Position numbers and translations under genes: made by a program
Origin: JAWKXU01 sp964468045
GTDB lineage: Bacteria > Pseudomonadota > Alphaproteobacteria > Sphingomonadales > Sphingomonadaceae
Direction: 5' to 3'
Length of the DNA: 64,000 nucleotides
Assembly (NCBI GenBank): GCA_964468045.1
Contig: CAYXTO010000001.1
Span: forward strand, 124,001-188,000
Notes under the pieces: model-generated
Seen by the model: only the letters and a program-made list of their open reading frames with translations
Told to the model about the DNA's origin: nothing
Database searches by the model: none
In this document: positions 34,025-44,710 of the stretch, in pieces
Numbering within the stretch: the first letter of the stretch is position 1
How the letters are laid out: each line of letters starts with the position of its first letter

Positions 34025-34705
34025 TCAGCCCCATTTGCGAGTCCGATACCACTTGGTGATGACATGCTTCACGCCCTTCACCACCGGCGTGGCGGCATGC
34101 AGGGTCATGTCGTTCACTTCCCCGCTCGGCGTGGCATTGTTCCAGATGAGGATGGCGCCGGCCTGCGGGGTCACCTGCAATCCGGTCTTGGCGAACAGGG
34201 TTTCTCCGCCTTCTTCCACGTCGTTCAGGAAGATCATCGCCGTCCAGCTACGCTGGCCGCCGCGCTTGCGTTCCGATTTCCAGTAATCGGTGCCGATATG
34301 GAACCAGTCGTAATGCGCCTTGTATTGCTGGCCCGGCATATAGCGCTGGCCCTGGATGGTTTCCCCCCAGGCCGGCTCCATCCCCACCAGATCGTCGATG
34401 CGCCGCTCGATCATCTTCACTGCGGAATCCGTTGGATCGAGATTTCCGGAATAGCTGGTGCGGTATTCGGGATCGTTGTCGGAGCCGAACAGCGTGGAGG
34501 GCCTGGCGACGGCATCGATCATCGCGATCAGGCGGAAGCATTCGCCCGCATCCAGAAAGCCTCCCATCGCATAGATCTCGGCGCCGTCGGTCGGCAGCTT
34601 GTGCATGTTGGGATGGGCATCCAGCCTGCGGCGCACTTTTTCGCCGAGGCGGGCCAGGGCATCCCGATCGGGATGCTGCGCGGAATTCTTGCTGAATAAA
34701 CCCAT
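34025..34705 (-). CDS. 2OG-Fe(II) oxygenase (prolyl 4-hydroxylase-like)
   Basis: The 226-residue protein has the Fe(II) facial triad His131, Asp133 (YKAHYDWFH) and His203 (TLHAATPV), with the 2-oxoglutarate-binding lysine near 213 (KGVKHVITKWYR). The core also shows RSWTAMIFLNDVEEGGET. Homologous P4H domains hydroxylate proline in proteins or small substrates; the bacterial target is unknown. The ATG at 34705 (MGLFSKNS) is preferred; the frame upstream lacks family similarity. It is divergent from the cytochrome b561 gene. Confidence 0.9.
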   Translation of the reverse strand: MGLFSKNSAQHPDRDALARLGEKVRRRLDAHPNMHKLPTDGAEIYAMGGFLDAGECFRLIAMIDAVARPSTLFGSDNDPEYRTSYSGNLDPTDSAVKMIERRIDDLVGMEPAWGETIQGQRYMPGQQYKAHYDWFHIGTDYWKSERKRGGQRSWTAMIFLNDVEEGGETLFAKTGLQVTPQAGAILIWNNATPSGEVNDMTLHAATPVVKGVKHVITKWYRTRKWG

Positions 34706-34811
34706 GATGTTCGTCTTAGAATAGAAGACAGTTTTCGCGCTTCGCAAGGAGCAAGTGCCAGGCTCGCAGCGAACTCTTGCCCAATTTTTCCAAATCGCCC
34801 ACAAAGCAGGG

Positions 34812-35393
34812 ATGTCTACGCTCGACACGGCTGCCGCTGCAACGCAGGCGCGCTATTCGCTGGGGGCGATCGCGCTCCATTGGCTGATTGCCCTGGCGAT
34901 CATTGCAAACTGGCTGATCGCGCAGATTGCCGAAGATGCGCCGGAGGCGAAGGAACAGGAACTGATGAGTGTTCACGTCGCGCTCGGCGTGACCATCTTG
35001 ATCCTGTCCGTGGTCAGGGTGGGGTGGAGGCTCACGCACAAGCCTCCGCCACCCAATCCCGATCACCCGAAATGGGAGCGCATGCTGGCCAGCGCCGTCC
35101 ACAAGATCTTCTATTTCCTGATCATCGCTCTGCCGCTCACCGGCTATCTGCTGGTGCAGTACGGAACGGGAGGGTGGCCGATCAGCATGTTCGGCATCTT
35201 CGACTTCCCCGGCCTGCCGGTGCCGAAGAGCCACGATACGCATGAAGTCTTCGAGGGCATCCATGGCGCGCTGGCCAACGTCATGCTGGTGCTGTTCTTC
35301 CTACATATCGCCGGGGCATGGAAGCATCAGTTGTTCGATCGGGACGGCACGATCTTCCGCATGCTGCCATTCGGCCGGCCGGGGCGTCGCTGA
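34812..35393 (+). CDS. Cytochrome b561 family protein
   Basis: The 193-residue inner-membrane protein has four hydrophobic helices and histidines suited to two b-type hemes: His23 (IALHWLIALAI), His55 (MSVHVALGV), His151 (GIHGALANV) and His165 (FFLHIAGAW). The CybB/YodB family moves electrons from quinols, for example to superoxide or thiol partners. The start at 34812 (MSTLDTAAAAT) is preferred because the leader coded from 34755 is not membrane-like. It is divergent from the oxygenase gene; no operon partner. Confidence 0.88.
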   Translation: MSTLDTAAAATQARYSLGAIALHWLIALAIIANWLIAQIAEDAPEAKEQELMSVHVALGVTILILSVVRVGWRLTHKPPPPNPDHPKWERMLASAVHKIFYFLIIALPLTGYLLVQYGTGGWPISMFGIFDFPGLPVPKSHDTHEVFEGIHGALANVMLVLFFLHIAGAWKHQLFDRDGTIFRMLPFGRPGRR

Positions 35394-35416
35394 ACAAGTA
35401 AGCCTTGCATGGAAAA

Positions 35417-35444
35417 AGCCCCCGCCAGGGGAAGGGCGGGGGCT
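35417..35444 (-). terminator. Intrinsic terminator of the convergent RcnB-like gene
   Basis: AGCCCCCGCC (35417-35426) pairs perfectly with GGCGGGGGCT (35435-35444) around an 8-nt loop. A run of A before the stem gives the U-run on the minus strand, so it terminates the minus-strand gene; it may also stop the plus-strand cytochrome transcript. Confidence 0.8.
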
Positions 35445-35514
35445 CTCCGGGCCTCGGCTATTGGTTAGGCCCTAGCTGCCGGGCCACTCTCCCGGCAGGA
35501 TCTGCTCTGGCCGG

Positions 35515-36465
35515 TCACCAGAAGAAATCGTAGATCACGTCCACAACTTCGCCGGAATAGATGTCCACCAGCAGCGCATCGTCGTAATAGCGGACCCAGC
35601 GATAGGGGCCGTACACATCCGGCAGGCGATATTGCCATGGATCGTTGATCCAATACCGGTTCGAATAGAACATCGAGTCCATGTAGAAGCCGATGCTCAG
35701 GCGGCGATAGCTGTAGCTCTGGTACGGCGCATAATAACGGCCCAGACGGTAGACTTGGCGGTTGCTGTCGCGATAGCGGGACCAGTTGTAGCGGCTGTTG
35801 TCCCGCCAGCGGCGATCCCACTTGCGATAGTTGCGATCACCATTGTTCCACCGGTTGTTGTTATTGCTCCAACGGTTGTTGTTGTCGCGCCAGCGATTGT
35901 CGTTGTCACGCCACCGGTTGTTATTGGTGTTGTTATTGTTCCGCCAGCGATCTCCATCGCGCCGGTCGTCCCTGCGCGCATCGCGATAGCTGGTGTTCCG
36001 GTTGGGATTGGCATAGCTGCGATTGCGGTTTTCCACCCGATTGGCGCGTTGCTCGCTGCGCCGGTCGATCTGACTGGCGCGCCAGTCTCCACGCCGTTCC
36101 ACTTGCGCCGCGCGTTGTTCGCTGCGCCGATCGATCTGGGCCGAGCGGCGGTCGCCCTGGCGTTCGACGCGGGGAGAAGCATTATTCGTGCGATTCTGCA
36201 CTTGCTGCGCGCGCCAGTTGCCCTGGCGCTCGATTCGTGCGGCGCGCTGCTCACTTTGCCGATTGACCTGGGCCGCGCGAATGTCGCCACGGCGTTCGAT
36301 CCGTTGGGCTTGCATATTGCCACGGCTGCCGCCCCGCTCGCTCCAGCCCGCGCGCGCATTGCCGGGCGCGTCAGCGGCGAAAGCCGTGGCCGGCAAGGCC
36401 GTGATCGCAAGGGCTGCGGCAAGGGCCGCCGATCCCCCGGATTTCAGCAAATAGGTAAGTTTCAT
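35515..36465 (-). CDS. RcnB-like exported protein with degenerate Arg/Gln repeats
   Basis: The 316-residue protein has a signal peptide cleaved near AFAADA (about residue 31). About six degenerate repeats follow at about 45-150, each of the form ERRGDxRAxQIDRRSEQRAA. A stretch extremely rich in Asn, Trp and Arg comes next (RWRDNNNRWSNNNNRW). The C-terminal ~90 residues carry the RcnB-like core (RRLSIGFYMDSMFYS, WRLPDVYGPYRWVRYYDDAL, VDIYSGEVVDVIYDFFW). RcnB homologues act in the periplasm and are linked to nickel/cobalt homeostasis; the role here is unproven. The start at 36465 (MKLTYLLKSGG) gives a clean signal. Confidence 0.82.
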   Translation of the reverse strand: MKLTYLLKSGGSAALAAALAITALPATAFAADAPGNARAGWSERGGSRGNMQAQRIERRGDIRAAQVNRQSEQRAARIERQGNWRAQQVQNRTNNASPRVERQGDRRSAQIDRRSEQRAAQVERRGDWRASQIDRRSEQRANRVENRNRSYANPNRNTSYRDARRDDRRDGDRWRNNNNTNNNRWRDNDNRWRDNNNRWSNNNNRWNNGDRNYRKWDRRWRDNSRYNWSRYRDSNRQVYRLGRYYAPYQSYSYRRLSIGFYMDSMFYSNRYWINDPWQYRLPDVYGPYRWVRYYDDALLVDIYSGEVVDVIYDFFW

Positions 36466-36666
36466 TGCGGCATCTCCATCCATTTGCCGCTGAGTGGGGA
36501 GCGGTCCTTAGGATGAAGATTTACCCGAGTCGCCCTGTCATCAATGTGAACCGTACTGATGACCTGCCGTTCATCTTGATTGACGCTTATCTGAAGATGG
36601 GCGGTTTGCCCTTCCGGAACGACCGCGGCGCCTCGATCAACCGAAATATCTGCACGCCGCAGCAGG

Positions 36667-36702
36667 CAAAAGCCCCCGAGGCCGAGACGACCGGGGAGCC
36701 TG
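36667..36702 (-). terminator. Probable terminator downstream of ettA
   Basis: On the minus strand GGCTCCCCG...CGGGGGCTTTT forms an imperfect GC-rich hairpin with one bulge, followed by four U. It lies about 30-65 bp after the ettA stop. Confidence 0.5.
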
Positions 36703-36731
36703 AATATTTCGAGATGCAAACCGTCCTGGTG

Positions 36732-38411
<1,680 letters not shown>

Positions 38412-38570
38412 CAGTCGTCCTTAGGGCAGATCGCGGGAATGCGAGGAATTGCCGCGCCATGTAGCGATGGCGGGAGAAAGGGGCAAGGTGCGCAGGCGTT
38501 CGAGCGAATTTACTTGAAATGCCCATAGCGTCTTGCACACCTCGCAAATATCTCTTGGGGGTGTCACCAA

Positions 38571-39083
38571 ATGCGCTGGATCTTTTTGGCCGCTTTCGCA
38601 CTTTTCGCTGCCTGTTCGTCTGGAGATACCTCCCCAACCGGTCGTAATGAGTCAGCTCGGCACAAGTCGTTTACGGTATCCGATCCTTTCCCGGACGCGA
38701 CTGAAGTCCGCCTTTTCGTCGAAAGCGGCGAACGTCGTAAAGGGCAAGCCGTATTCACGAAGTCTGATGGGCAAGCGTTGACTCAGGAGCAGAGAAAGGT
38801 TCTCGAAGAAGCGATTTCTATCAAGAAAATAGAAGAGGATCAGTCATTCGCAGCCTGTTTCATTCCTTCTCACTTTTTTCGTTACTTTGACGCGAAGGGT
38901 AAGCAGATAGGCGAGATATCTGTTTGCTTCTGTTGTGCAGATATTAGTATTATTGCAGATAACCCGTCATCGAATTTGGAAATCGATGAGGATCATTACC
39001 TCGACTTCGACTACCCGGGGCTTACCAAGCTCGTTCAGTCGATGGGTGAACCCACTGATATTGAATGCATCGACGAGGAGTAA
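38571..39083 (+). CDS. Low-GC lipoprotein of unknown function
   Basis: The 170-residue product starts MRWIFLAAFALFAACSSGD, a lipoprotein signal with the lipobox Cys at residue 15. The mature part has a cysteine-rich strand (GEISVCFCCADISIIA), an aromatic segment (IPSHFFRYFDAKGKQ) and an acidic C-terminus. I do not recognise the family; it looks like short, single-gene accessory proteins. Base use is unlike the neighbours: 38821-38880 and 38941-39000 are about 38% and 35% GC by hand count, against a generally much higher background. It ends 10 bp from the convergent smc stop. Confidence 0.75.
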   Translation: MRWIFLAAFALFAACSSGDTSPTGRNESARHKSFTVSDPFPDATEVRLFVESGERRKGQAVFTKSDGQALTQEQRKVLEEAISIKKIEEDQSFAACFIPSHFFRYFDAKGKQIGEISVCFCCADISIIADNPSSNLEIDEDHYLDFDYPGLTKLVQSMGEPTDIECIDEE

Positions 39084-39093
39084 CATTTGTTTC

Positions 39094-42000
39094 CTACTCC
39101 GCCGCGAGCAATTCCTCCGCGCCGCCGAGATCCACGCTGACGAGCCGGGAGATACCCTTCTCGATCATGGTGACGCCGAACAGCCGGTGCATCCGGCTCA
39201 TGGTCACGGCGTTGTGCGTGACGATCAGGTAACGCGTGTCGGTTTCCGCGACCATCGCGTCCAGCAAGTCGCAGAAGCGGTCGATATTGGCATCGTCGAG
39301 CGGGGCGTCCACCTCGTCCAGCACGCAGATCGGGGCCGGGTTGGTCAGGAACAGGGCGAAGATCAGCGCCACCGCCGTCAGCGCCTGCTCCCCCCCTGAC
39401 AGGAGCGAGAGCGACTGCAGGCGCTTGCCGGGCGGCTGGGCGAATATTTCGAGGCCCGCCTCGAGCGGATCGTCACTGTCGACCAGCGCGAGATGGGCCT
39501 GCCCCCCTTCGAACAGCCGGGTGAACAGGCGGCGGAAATGCGTGTCGACCGCCTCGAACGCGACCCGCAGTCTTTCCCGGCCTTCGCGGTTCAGATTGCC
39601 GATCGATCCGCGCAGGCGATTGACCGCTTCGGTCAGTTCGGCCTGCTCGGCCGCGCTCTCGCCATGGCGGGTTTCGAGCTCCGCAAGTTCCTGAGCCGCG
39701 ACCAGATTGACCGGGCCGATCCGTTCCCGGTCCGCGGTCAGCTTCTCGAGAGACGCCGATTCGACCGAAGAATCGGCAATCTCCTCACCAGTGAAGCCGA
39801 ACCGTTCGGCCAGCAGCGGAGGTGGGCACTGGAAGCGCTCGCCGGAAATTCGCCCCATTTCGCTGCGGCGCGCTTCCTCGTTTTCAGCGCGGGCCACGGC
39901 GCCGGCCCTAGTTTCCCTGGCACTGGCCAGGGCCTCGTTGATGTCGGCAAGCTGCCGGTCCGCCGCCTGCGCCTCGGCGCTTGCGCTGGCGACAGCGCCG
40001 TCGGCTTCGGCCAGCTCTCGGCCGAGCCGTTCCCGCATCTGCTCCCCTTCCTCGATCTGGCGCAGCAGGGCGGCGGGCTTGTCCGCGACAATCGCGCGCT
40101 CTTCGGCGATCTCCTCGGCGCGCCGGGCCATGTCGGACAGGCGGCGGGCGGCGTCTCCGGCCCTTGCCTGCCAGCCCTTGATGTCGGCGGCCCGCGCGGC
40201 GGCCCGTTCCCGCCCCACCGCAAGCGCCTGGTCATGCGCGGCCAGTTGCGCGGCGGCGACTTGTATCGCCGATCTCGCCACCTCGTTCCGATTGCGCGCG
40301 GTGTCCAGCATGGCCCGGCCGGCTTGCGGATCGGGCAGGCCGGCGCGCTTGGTAGCTGCCGCTTCCCGTTCCGCTTCCGCCTGCGCGCGCTGTTCGGCAA
40401 GGTCGGCTTCCGCCGCGACGATTTCCTGCAGCCTCAGCGCGAGCCGCTCCCGCGCCGCTTCCGCTTGGTCCAGAGCGCGCAGGGCGGCGCGTTCCTCCTC
40501 GATGGCCGCGCTTACCTCGCGCTCGGCCGCGATCAGCTCGCGCTGCAGCGCGCTCAGCTGCTCCTCCGCTTCCCGCTTGAGCTGTTCGGCCCGCTCGGCC
40601 GCGTCGCGCCTAGCCGGCAGTTCCGCCGCCAGCTCGGCGTGCCGGTTCTCGGCTTCGAGCCGGGCCGCTTCCGCCGCGCCTTCCCCACGCGCGAGGAAGC
40701 CATCCCAGCGCCGCAGCCTGCCATCCTTTGTGACCAGCCATTCGCCGGGAGCCAGGGCGCGGCCGTCGTCGGCATCCGCCACATGAACCAGTGCCAGCCT
40801 TGCCGCGAGTTCCGGTGGGCATTGCGGGACATGCGCCGCAAGGCTTTCCGGCACCGGGGCGGGGCTGGCCGCTCCGGTCCAGAAGCGGCCTTCGGGATCG
40901 CCCTGCGGGGCTCCGAGCGGAGCCTTCGCATCGCGGCCCAGCACGGCCGCCAGCGCGCGCTCATAGCCCGGCGCCGCGCGCACGCCATCGAGCGCGGCGG
41001 GCAGCCCATGCTTGTTTGCCGCCTGCTTCGATCGCGCTTCGCGATCGCGCTGCAACCCGTTGAATTCGCGTTCGATGCCTGCCAGCTCGGCCTTTGCCGC
41101 GGCGACTGCCGCGGTCGTTTCGTCCCGTGTGCCCGCGAGCTCTTCCTTGCGGGACTGGAAGCGGGCCAGCGCCTCCCGCAACTCCGCCTGCCTTGTCGCA
41201 GTGGCTTCTGCTGCCGCTTTCGCCGCGGCAACCGCCTGATCGAGATCCTCCGACGCGGCGAGGGCGGAACGCGCCTCCGCCAGGCGGCGTGTTTCCCGCT
41301 CCAGCCTTTCAAGCCTTGCTTCCGTCTGCGCGAATTCGGCATCGGCTACCCGCCATTCCGCCTCCACCCCGGCCTGATCGGCGGTGGCCTTGGCCAGCGC
41401 CAGTTCCGCTGCCCGGCCTTCGCGCTCCGCCTGCTCGAGCGCGGTGGCGAGCGACGGGCGGCGCGCTTCTTCCAGAGCGAGGGATTTCTGGCCCTCGGCC
41501 AATTCCCCCTCCAGCCGGGTCAGGGCCTCCGCGGCATCCCTGGTCAGCCGGTCGGCCTCCCCCTGATCTTCGTCCAGCCTCGCCTTTTGCCGGTCGAGAT
41601 CGGCAAGGCGCTGCTCGGCCACTTCGAGCTGGCTCGTCAGGGTGGCCATGCGGTGGCCATGCGCGGCTGCGTCGTCGCGCCGATCCGCAAGCTCCTCGCG
41701 CGCTTGCGCCAGCGCCGCCGCCGCCAGGGCCTGCGCCTTTTGCGCCTCATTCACGGCGGCTTGGGTTTCCGCCACCTTGCGCTCGGCCGCCTCCGCCTGC
41801 TGGCGGGCCTCCACCGCAGCGGCAGCCGCATCGCGCCACCGCGCGAACAGCAGGCGCGCTTCGGCCTGCTGGATCTGGTCGGACAGCGCCTTGTAGCGTT
41901 CCGCCTGCCGCGCCTGCCGCCTCAGGCCAGCGATTTGCGAATCGAGCCCGGCCATGAGGTCGTCGAGCCGGGACAGATTGGCTTCCGTCTGCCTGAGCTT

Positions 42001-42519
42001 GCCTTCCGCATCGCGCCGGCGGACGTGCAATCCGGCGATTCCGGCCGCTTCCTCCAGCATCTGGCGCCGCTCCGCGGGGCGCGCGGCGATCACGGCGGCG
42101 ATGCGGCCCTGGCTAACCAGGGCGGGGCTGTGCGCCCCGGTCGCCGCATCGGCAAACACCAGAGCGACATCCTTGGCGCGCACGTCGCGCCCATTGACGC
42201 GATAGGCGCTGCCCGCGCCGCGTTCGATCCGGCGAGTGACTTGCAGCTCTTCGCGGTCTTCGGTTTCCGCGTGGAGCACCACTTCCGCAAAATCCCTCGG
42301 CGGCCGCTGGGTGGTGCCGGCAAAGATCACGTCCTCCATGCCGGCGCCGCGCATGCTTTTGGGCGAATTCTCGCCCATCACCCAGCGGATCGCTTCAAGC
42401 AGGTTGGACTTGCCGCAGCCATTCGGTCCGACTACGCCGGTCAGGCCAGGCTCTATGCGCAGTTCGGCGGGTTCGACGAAGCTTTTGAAGCCGCTGAGCT
42501 TGAGCTTGCTGATCCGCAT
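39094..42519 (-). CDS. smc: Chromosome segregation protein Smc
   Basis: This is the SMC ATPase that, with kleisin partners, organises and segregates the chromosome. The 1141-residue protein has an N-terminal Walker A GPNGCGKSN (residues 31-39), two very long Ala/Glu/Arg-rich coiled coils separated by a hinge (near LPAALDGVRAAPGYERALAA), the ABC signature LSGGEQALTAVA and Walker B CVLDEVDAPLDD near the end. The hinge and coils are very GC-rich, giving long open shadow frames on the other strand. It is the last gene of a DciA-like, DsbA, DsbA, smc run, 33 bp after the preceding gene. Confidence 0.97.
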   Translation of the reverse strand: MRISKLKLSGFKSFVEPAELRIEPGLTGVVGPNGCGKSNLLEAIRWVMGENSPKSMRGAGMEDVIFAGTTQRPPRDFAEVVLHAETEDREELQVTRRIERGAGSAYRVNGRDVRAKDVALVFADAATGAHSPALVSQGRIAAVIAARPAERRQMLEEAAGIAGLHVRRRDAEGKLRQTEANLSRLDDLMAGLDSQIAGLRRQARQAERYKALSDQIQQAEARLLFARWRDAAAAAVEARQQAEAAERKVAETQAAVNEAQKAQALAAAALAQAREELADRRDDAAAHGHRMATLTSQLEVAEQRLADLDRQKARLDEDQGEADRLTRDAAEALTRLEGELAEGQKSLALEEARRPSLATALEQAEREGRAAELALAKATADQAGVEAEWRVADAEFAQTEARLERLERETRRLAEARSALAASEDLDQAVAAAKAAAEATATRQAELREALARFQSRKEELAGTRDETTAAVAAAKAELAGIEREFNGLQRDREARSKQAANKHGLPAALDGVRAAPGYERALAAVLGRDAKAPLGAPQGDPEGRFWTGAASPAPVPESLAAHVPQCPPELAARLALVHVADADDGRALAPGEWLVTKDGRLRRWDGFLARGEGAAEAARLEAENRHAELAAELPARRDAAERAEQLKREAEEQLSALQRELIAAEREVSAAIEEERAALRALDQAEAARERLALRLQEIVAAEADLAEQRAQAEAEREAAATKRAGLPDPQAGRAMLDTARNRNEVARSAIQVAAAQLAAHDQALAVGRERAAARAADIKGWQARAGDAARRLSDMARRAEEIAEERAIVADKPAALLRQIEEGEQMRERLGRELAEADGAVASASAEAQAADRQLADINEALASARETRAGAVARAENEEARRSEMGRISGERFQCPPPLLAERFGFTGEEIADSSVESASLEKLTADRERIGPVNLVAAQELAELETRHGESAAEQAELTEAVNRLRGSIGNLNREGRERLRVAFEAVDTHFRRLFTRLFEGGQAHLALVDSDDPLEAGLEIFAQPPGKRLQSLSLLSGGEQALTAVALIFALFLTNPAPICVLDEVDAPLDDANIDRFCDLLDAMVAETDTRYLIVTHNAVTMSRMHRLFGVTMIEKGISRLVSVDLGGAEELLAAE

Positions 42520-42552
42520 CGCCGTTCCGCCGCGCTTCCGCTCCGGCGCTCT

Positions 42553-43311
42553 CTATCGGGCGCCGGCGTCTTGCAGGATGGGTTCCAGATCCTTCCAGCT
42601 TCGCACATCGAGCTTCTGCCCGTTGAGGAAGAAGGTGGGGGTTCCTTCCACCTGAAGTTCTTCGGATTGCTTCTGCGAGTTCTGGACGATCTGCTCCGCC
42701 TTGGCGGCATCGGCCAGACAGGTCGCGGACTGATCGCTGCTGATGCCACGCGCGGCGAAGAAATCGGTCAGCCCGGTGGCATCGGCGATTGCCTTGTATC
42801 TCTTCGACTGGTCTTCGGACTGCATCGCGGCCGCCACCGCCCCTTGGTTGCCCTGGGCCGTCTGGATGATTTGTGCGAGGTTGAGCCAGACCTGCTCGCT
42901 CAACGCATGGAAGCTCTCCGGCGCGCCACAACGCGTCAGCATCGCCATGGTCAGGTCCAGCCCGTCATGAATCTGGTTACGCAATTCGTAGCTGACCACA
43001 CCGCTCGCCACATATCTGTCGCGCAGCTTCTCCGCAGCATCCCTGGAAAAATCGGCGCAATGCGAGCAGGTGAGGGAAGCATATTCCAGAAGCTTGAGCG
43101 GGGCGTTCGGATTGCCCATCAGATAGCCGCCTTCCGGCGTCACGGTGACGGTATCGGCCCATGCCTTGTCCGCCGGCGCCTGGATCGCGGCAATCGGTTC
43201 TCCTTTCGGGACGCCGCTGGTCGTCTCATTGCCCTTTCCGCAGGCGCCGAGGCCGAGGCAAAGCGGAGCGGCGAACAAGGTGGCGAGGGCAATGCGGCGA
43301 AATCTGCTCAT
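42553..43311 (-). CDS. DsbA-family thiol oxidoreductase, probable lipoprotein (upstream of smc)
   Basis: The 252-residue protein begins MSRFRRIALATLFAAPLCLG with a lipobox-like LGLGAC, so it is probably a periplasmic lipoprotein. The thioredoxin-fold core has the redox motif C-S-H-C in ASLTCSHCADF. The cis-Pro loop is in VEGTPTFFLNG. It probably oxidises or isomerises disulfides in exported proteins. It is one of two tandem paralogues between a DciA-like gene and smc, a conserved arrangement in sphingomonads as I recall. The next gene upstream on this strand is 129 bp away, so it may have its own promoter. Confidence 0.87.
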   Translation of the reverse strand: MSRFRRIALATLFAAPLCLGLGACGKGNETTSGVPKGEPIAAIQAPADKAWADTVTVTPEGGYLMGNPNAPLKLLEYASLTCSHCADFSRDAAEKLRDRYVASGVVSYELRNQIHDGLDLTMAMLTRCGAPESFHALSEQVWLNLAQIIQTAQGNQGAVAAAMQSEDQSKRYKAIADATGLTDFFAARGISSDQSATCLADAAKAEQIVQNSQKQSEELQVEGTPTFFLNGQKLDVRSWKDLEPILQDAGAR

Positions 43312-43440
43312 GATAATGATATCCCCGGAATTTCGATTGGAAGGCTAGCCGATGCGCTTCCTCAGGCAAAGCTGCGCGCTTCGCGCGGCGAGGCTTATTC
43401 CACAGCTAAACCATGCCCATGTAAATAACCGGCCCTGACC

Positions 43441-44133
43441 CTAGAGACGGGCATCGATCTGCGGCTTCAGCGCATCCCAGCTATGGGTCCCGGCCAGCAG
43501 GGTTCCGTTCAGCACGAAGCTGGGCGTGCCCTCGACGCCGAATTCCTGCGCACTGGCTTCGCTTTGCTGGGCGAGCTGCCGTGCAAAATTTTCGTCGGCA
43601 AGGCACTTGTCGACCGCGAGCTGGTCGTAGCCGCGTCTGGCCATCAGATCGTAGAAGCCGAGATCCTTGGCGATGGCGCGGCGGCGGGCCGCATAATCGC
43701 TGGTCGCCCAGCGGTTGCGCTGCGCTGCGCTGAGATTGGACATTTTCTTCAGCCATGTGCTCTGGTTGCGCAGAAAGGCCGAATGATTGAGGAAGAATTT
43801 TTCCTTCGGCCCGCATTCCGCGAGCATGGCGGCGGTCAGGTCGACCGGGTCGCGAATGATGTGGCGGACCTCCACGGACACCTTGCCCTGGGCAATGTAG
43901 GCCACCCGCAGCGGATCGGCGGCTTCCATCTCGAAATGGGCGCAATGCGGGCAGGTATAGCTCACGAATTCCATGAGCTTCACCTTGGCGGCGGGGTTGC
44001 CCAGCCGATGGCCGCCGCCTTCCGTCTGCACCACCGTGATATTCCAATTGGGTGCCGCGCCCACGCTGACGAAGGCGATACCCAGCAGGGCGACGGCAAG
44101 CCTGGCGCTGCGGGCGAAACCGGTAATCTTCAT
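43441..44133 (-). CDS. DsbA-family thiol oxidoreductase (second paralogue)
   Basis: The 230-residue protein has a signal peptide (LAVALLGIAFVSVGAAP, about residues 12-28) without a lipobox, so it is likely soluble in the periplasm. The redox motif is C-P-H-C in VSYTCPHCAHF, the classical DsbA dipeptide, and the cis-Pro loop is VEGTPSFVLNG. It overlaps the DciA-like gene by four bases (ATGA) and precedes the second DsbA-like gene. The two paralogues differ in active-site dipeptide (PH versus SH) and anchoring, which suggests division of labour. Confidence 0.88.
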   Translation of the reverse strand: MKITGFARSARLAVALLGIAFVSVGAAPNWNITVVQTEGGGHRLGNPAAKVKLMEFVSYTCPHCAHFEMEAADPLRVAYIAQGKVSVEVRHIIRDPVDLTAAMLAECGPKEKFFLNHSAFLRNQSTWLKKMSNLSAAQRNRWATSDYAARRRAIAKDLGFYDLMARRGYDQLAVDKCLADENFARQLAQQSEASAQEFGVEGTPSFVLNGTLLAGTHSWDALKPQIDARL

Positions 44134-44696
44134 TTATCCTCCTTGCCGCCCAGGCTGCGGGCGAGGGATTCAAGCACGGTGCGCAATTCGGGATCGCCGA
44201 TGTCGCGCAGCGACTCCCCGAGTTCCAGGGGAATCGGCTTGAGCGATGGCGGTGCGCTGGCGCGGCTTTCACCATTTGGCTGCTTAACCGCGCCTTGCCG
44301 AATCTTCACCTTCGCAACGGCCCGATAGCCGAAGAAACGGTTCACCCGTTCCATGATTTCCGGAAACAGATGCTGGATCAACGGCGCATGAGCCGGAACG
44401 ACCACCAGTTGCAGGATGCCGTCGCTCTTTTCCCCCGGCGGGAACCTGATCGATTCCGGCAGGCACACCTTCGCATGGATTTCACCGACGATTTCGGGCC
44501 ACCGGCTGACAACGCTCGATTGCACGAAACCGAACCGGCGAAAAGCCGTGCGCCCGACCTGCGGCATGAGATCGCCGATGGCGCGAGGGGTGCCTCCACG
44601 GGGGCGCTCATAGGCGCGCACCGTGCTCTTGCGAGCCTTGGCGCCCGCTTTTCCCGGTCGATCTGTCGGGTCCCGTTCCATTCCGCTTTCCGCCAT
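44130..44696 (-). CDS. DciA-like DUF721 protein
   Basis: The 188-residue protein has a basic disordered N-terminus (GKAGAKARKSTVRAYERPRG) and a DUF721 domain at about residues 40-135 (FVQSSVVSRWPEIVGEIHAK, APLIQHLFPEIMERVNRFFG). DUF721 includes DciA, the loader-type partner of the replicative helicase DnaB in bacteria lacking DnaC; that assignment is by family only. It starts 14 bp from the divergent mutY start and overlaps the following DsbA gene by four bases. Confidence 0.82.
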   Translation of the reverse strand: MAESGMERDPTDRPGKAGAKARKSTVRAYERPRGGTPRAIGDLMPQVGRTAFRRFGFVQSSVVSRWPEIVGEIHAKVCLPESIRFPPGEKSDGILQLVVVPAHAPLIQHLFPEIMERVNRFFGYRAVAKVKIRQGAVKQPNGESRASAPPSLKPIPLELGESLRDIGDPELRTVLESLARSLGGKEDK

Positions 44697-44710
44697 GCCA
44701 TAGCGGGCGC

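Noticed and set aside
36462..36719. 85-codon minus-strand frame upstream of the RcnB-like gene
   Set aside because: It overlaps the ettA terminator hairpin and the RcnB-like gene's own start, and shows no family pattern.
43300..43325. GATATCATTATC next to the start of the first DsbA-like gene, resembling half a Fur site
   Set aside because: Only one half matches and it overlaps the start codon; there is no reason for iron control of this gene.
39493..43428. A 1311-codon open frame on the plus strand across smc
   Set aside because: It mirrors the GC-rich coiled-coil codons of smc; composition is typical of a shadow frame and no domain is visible.
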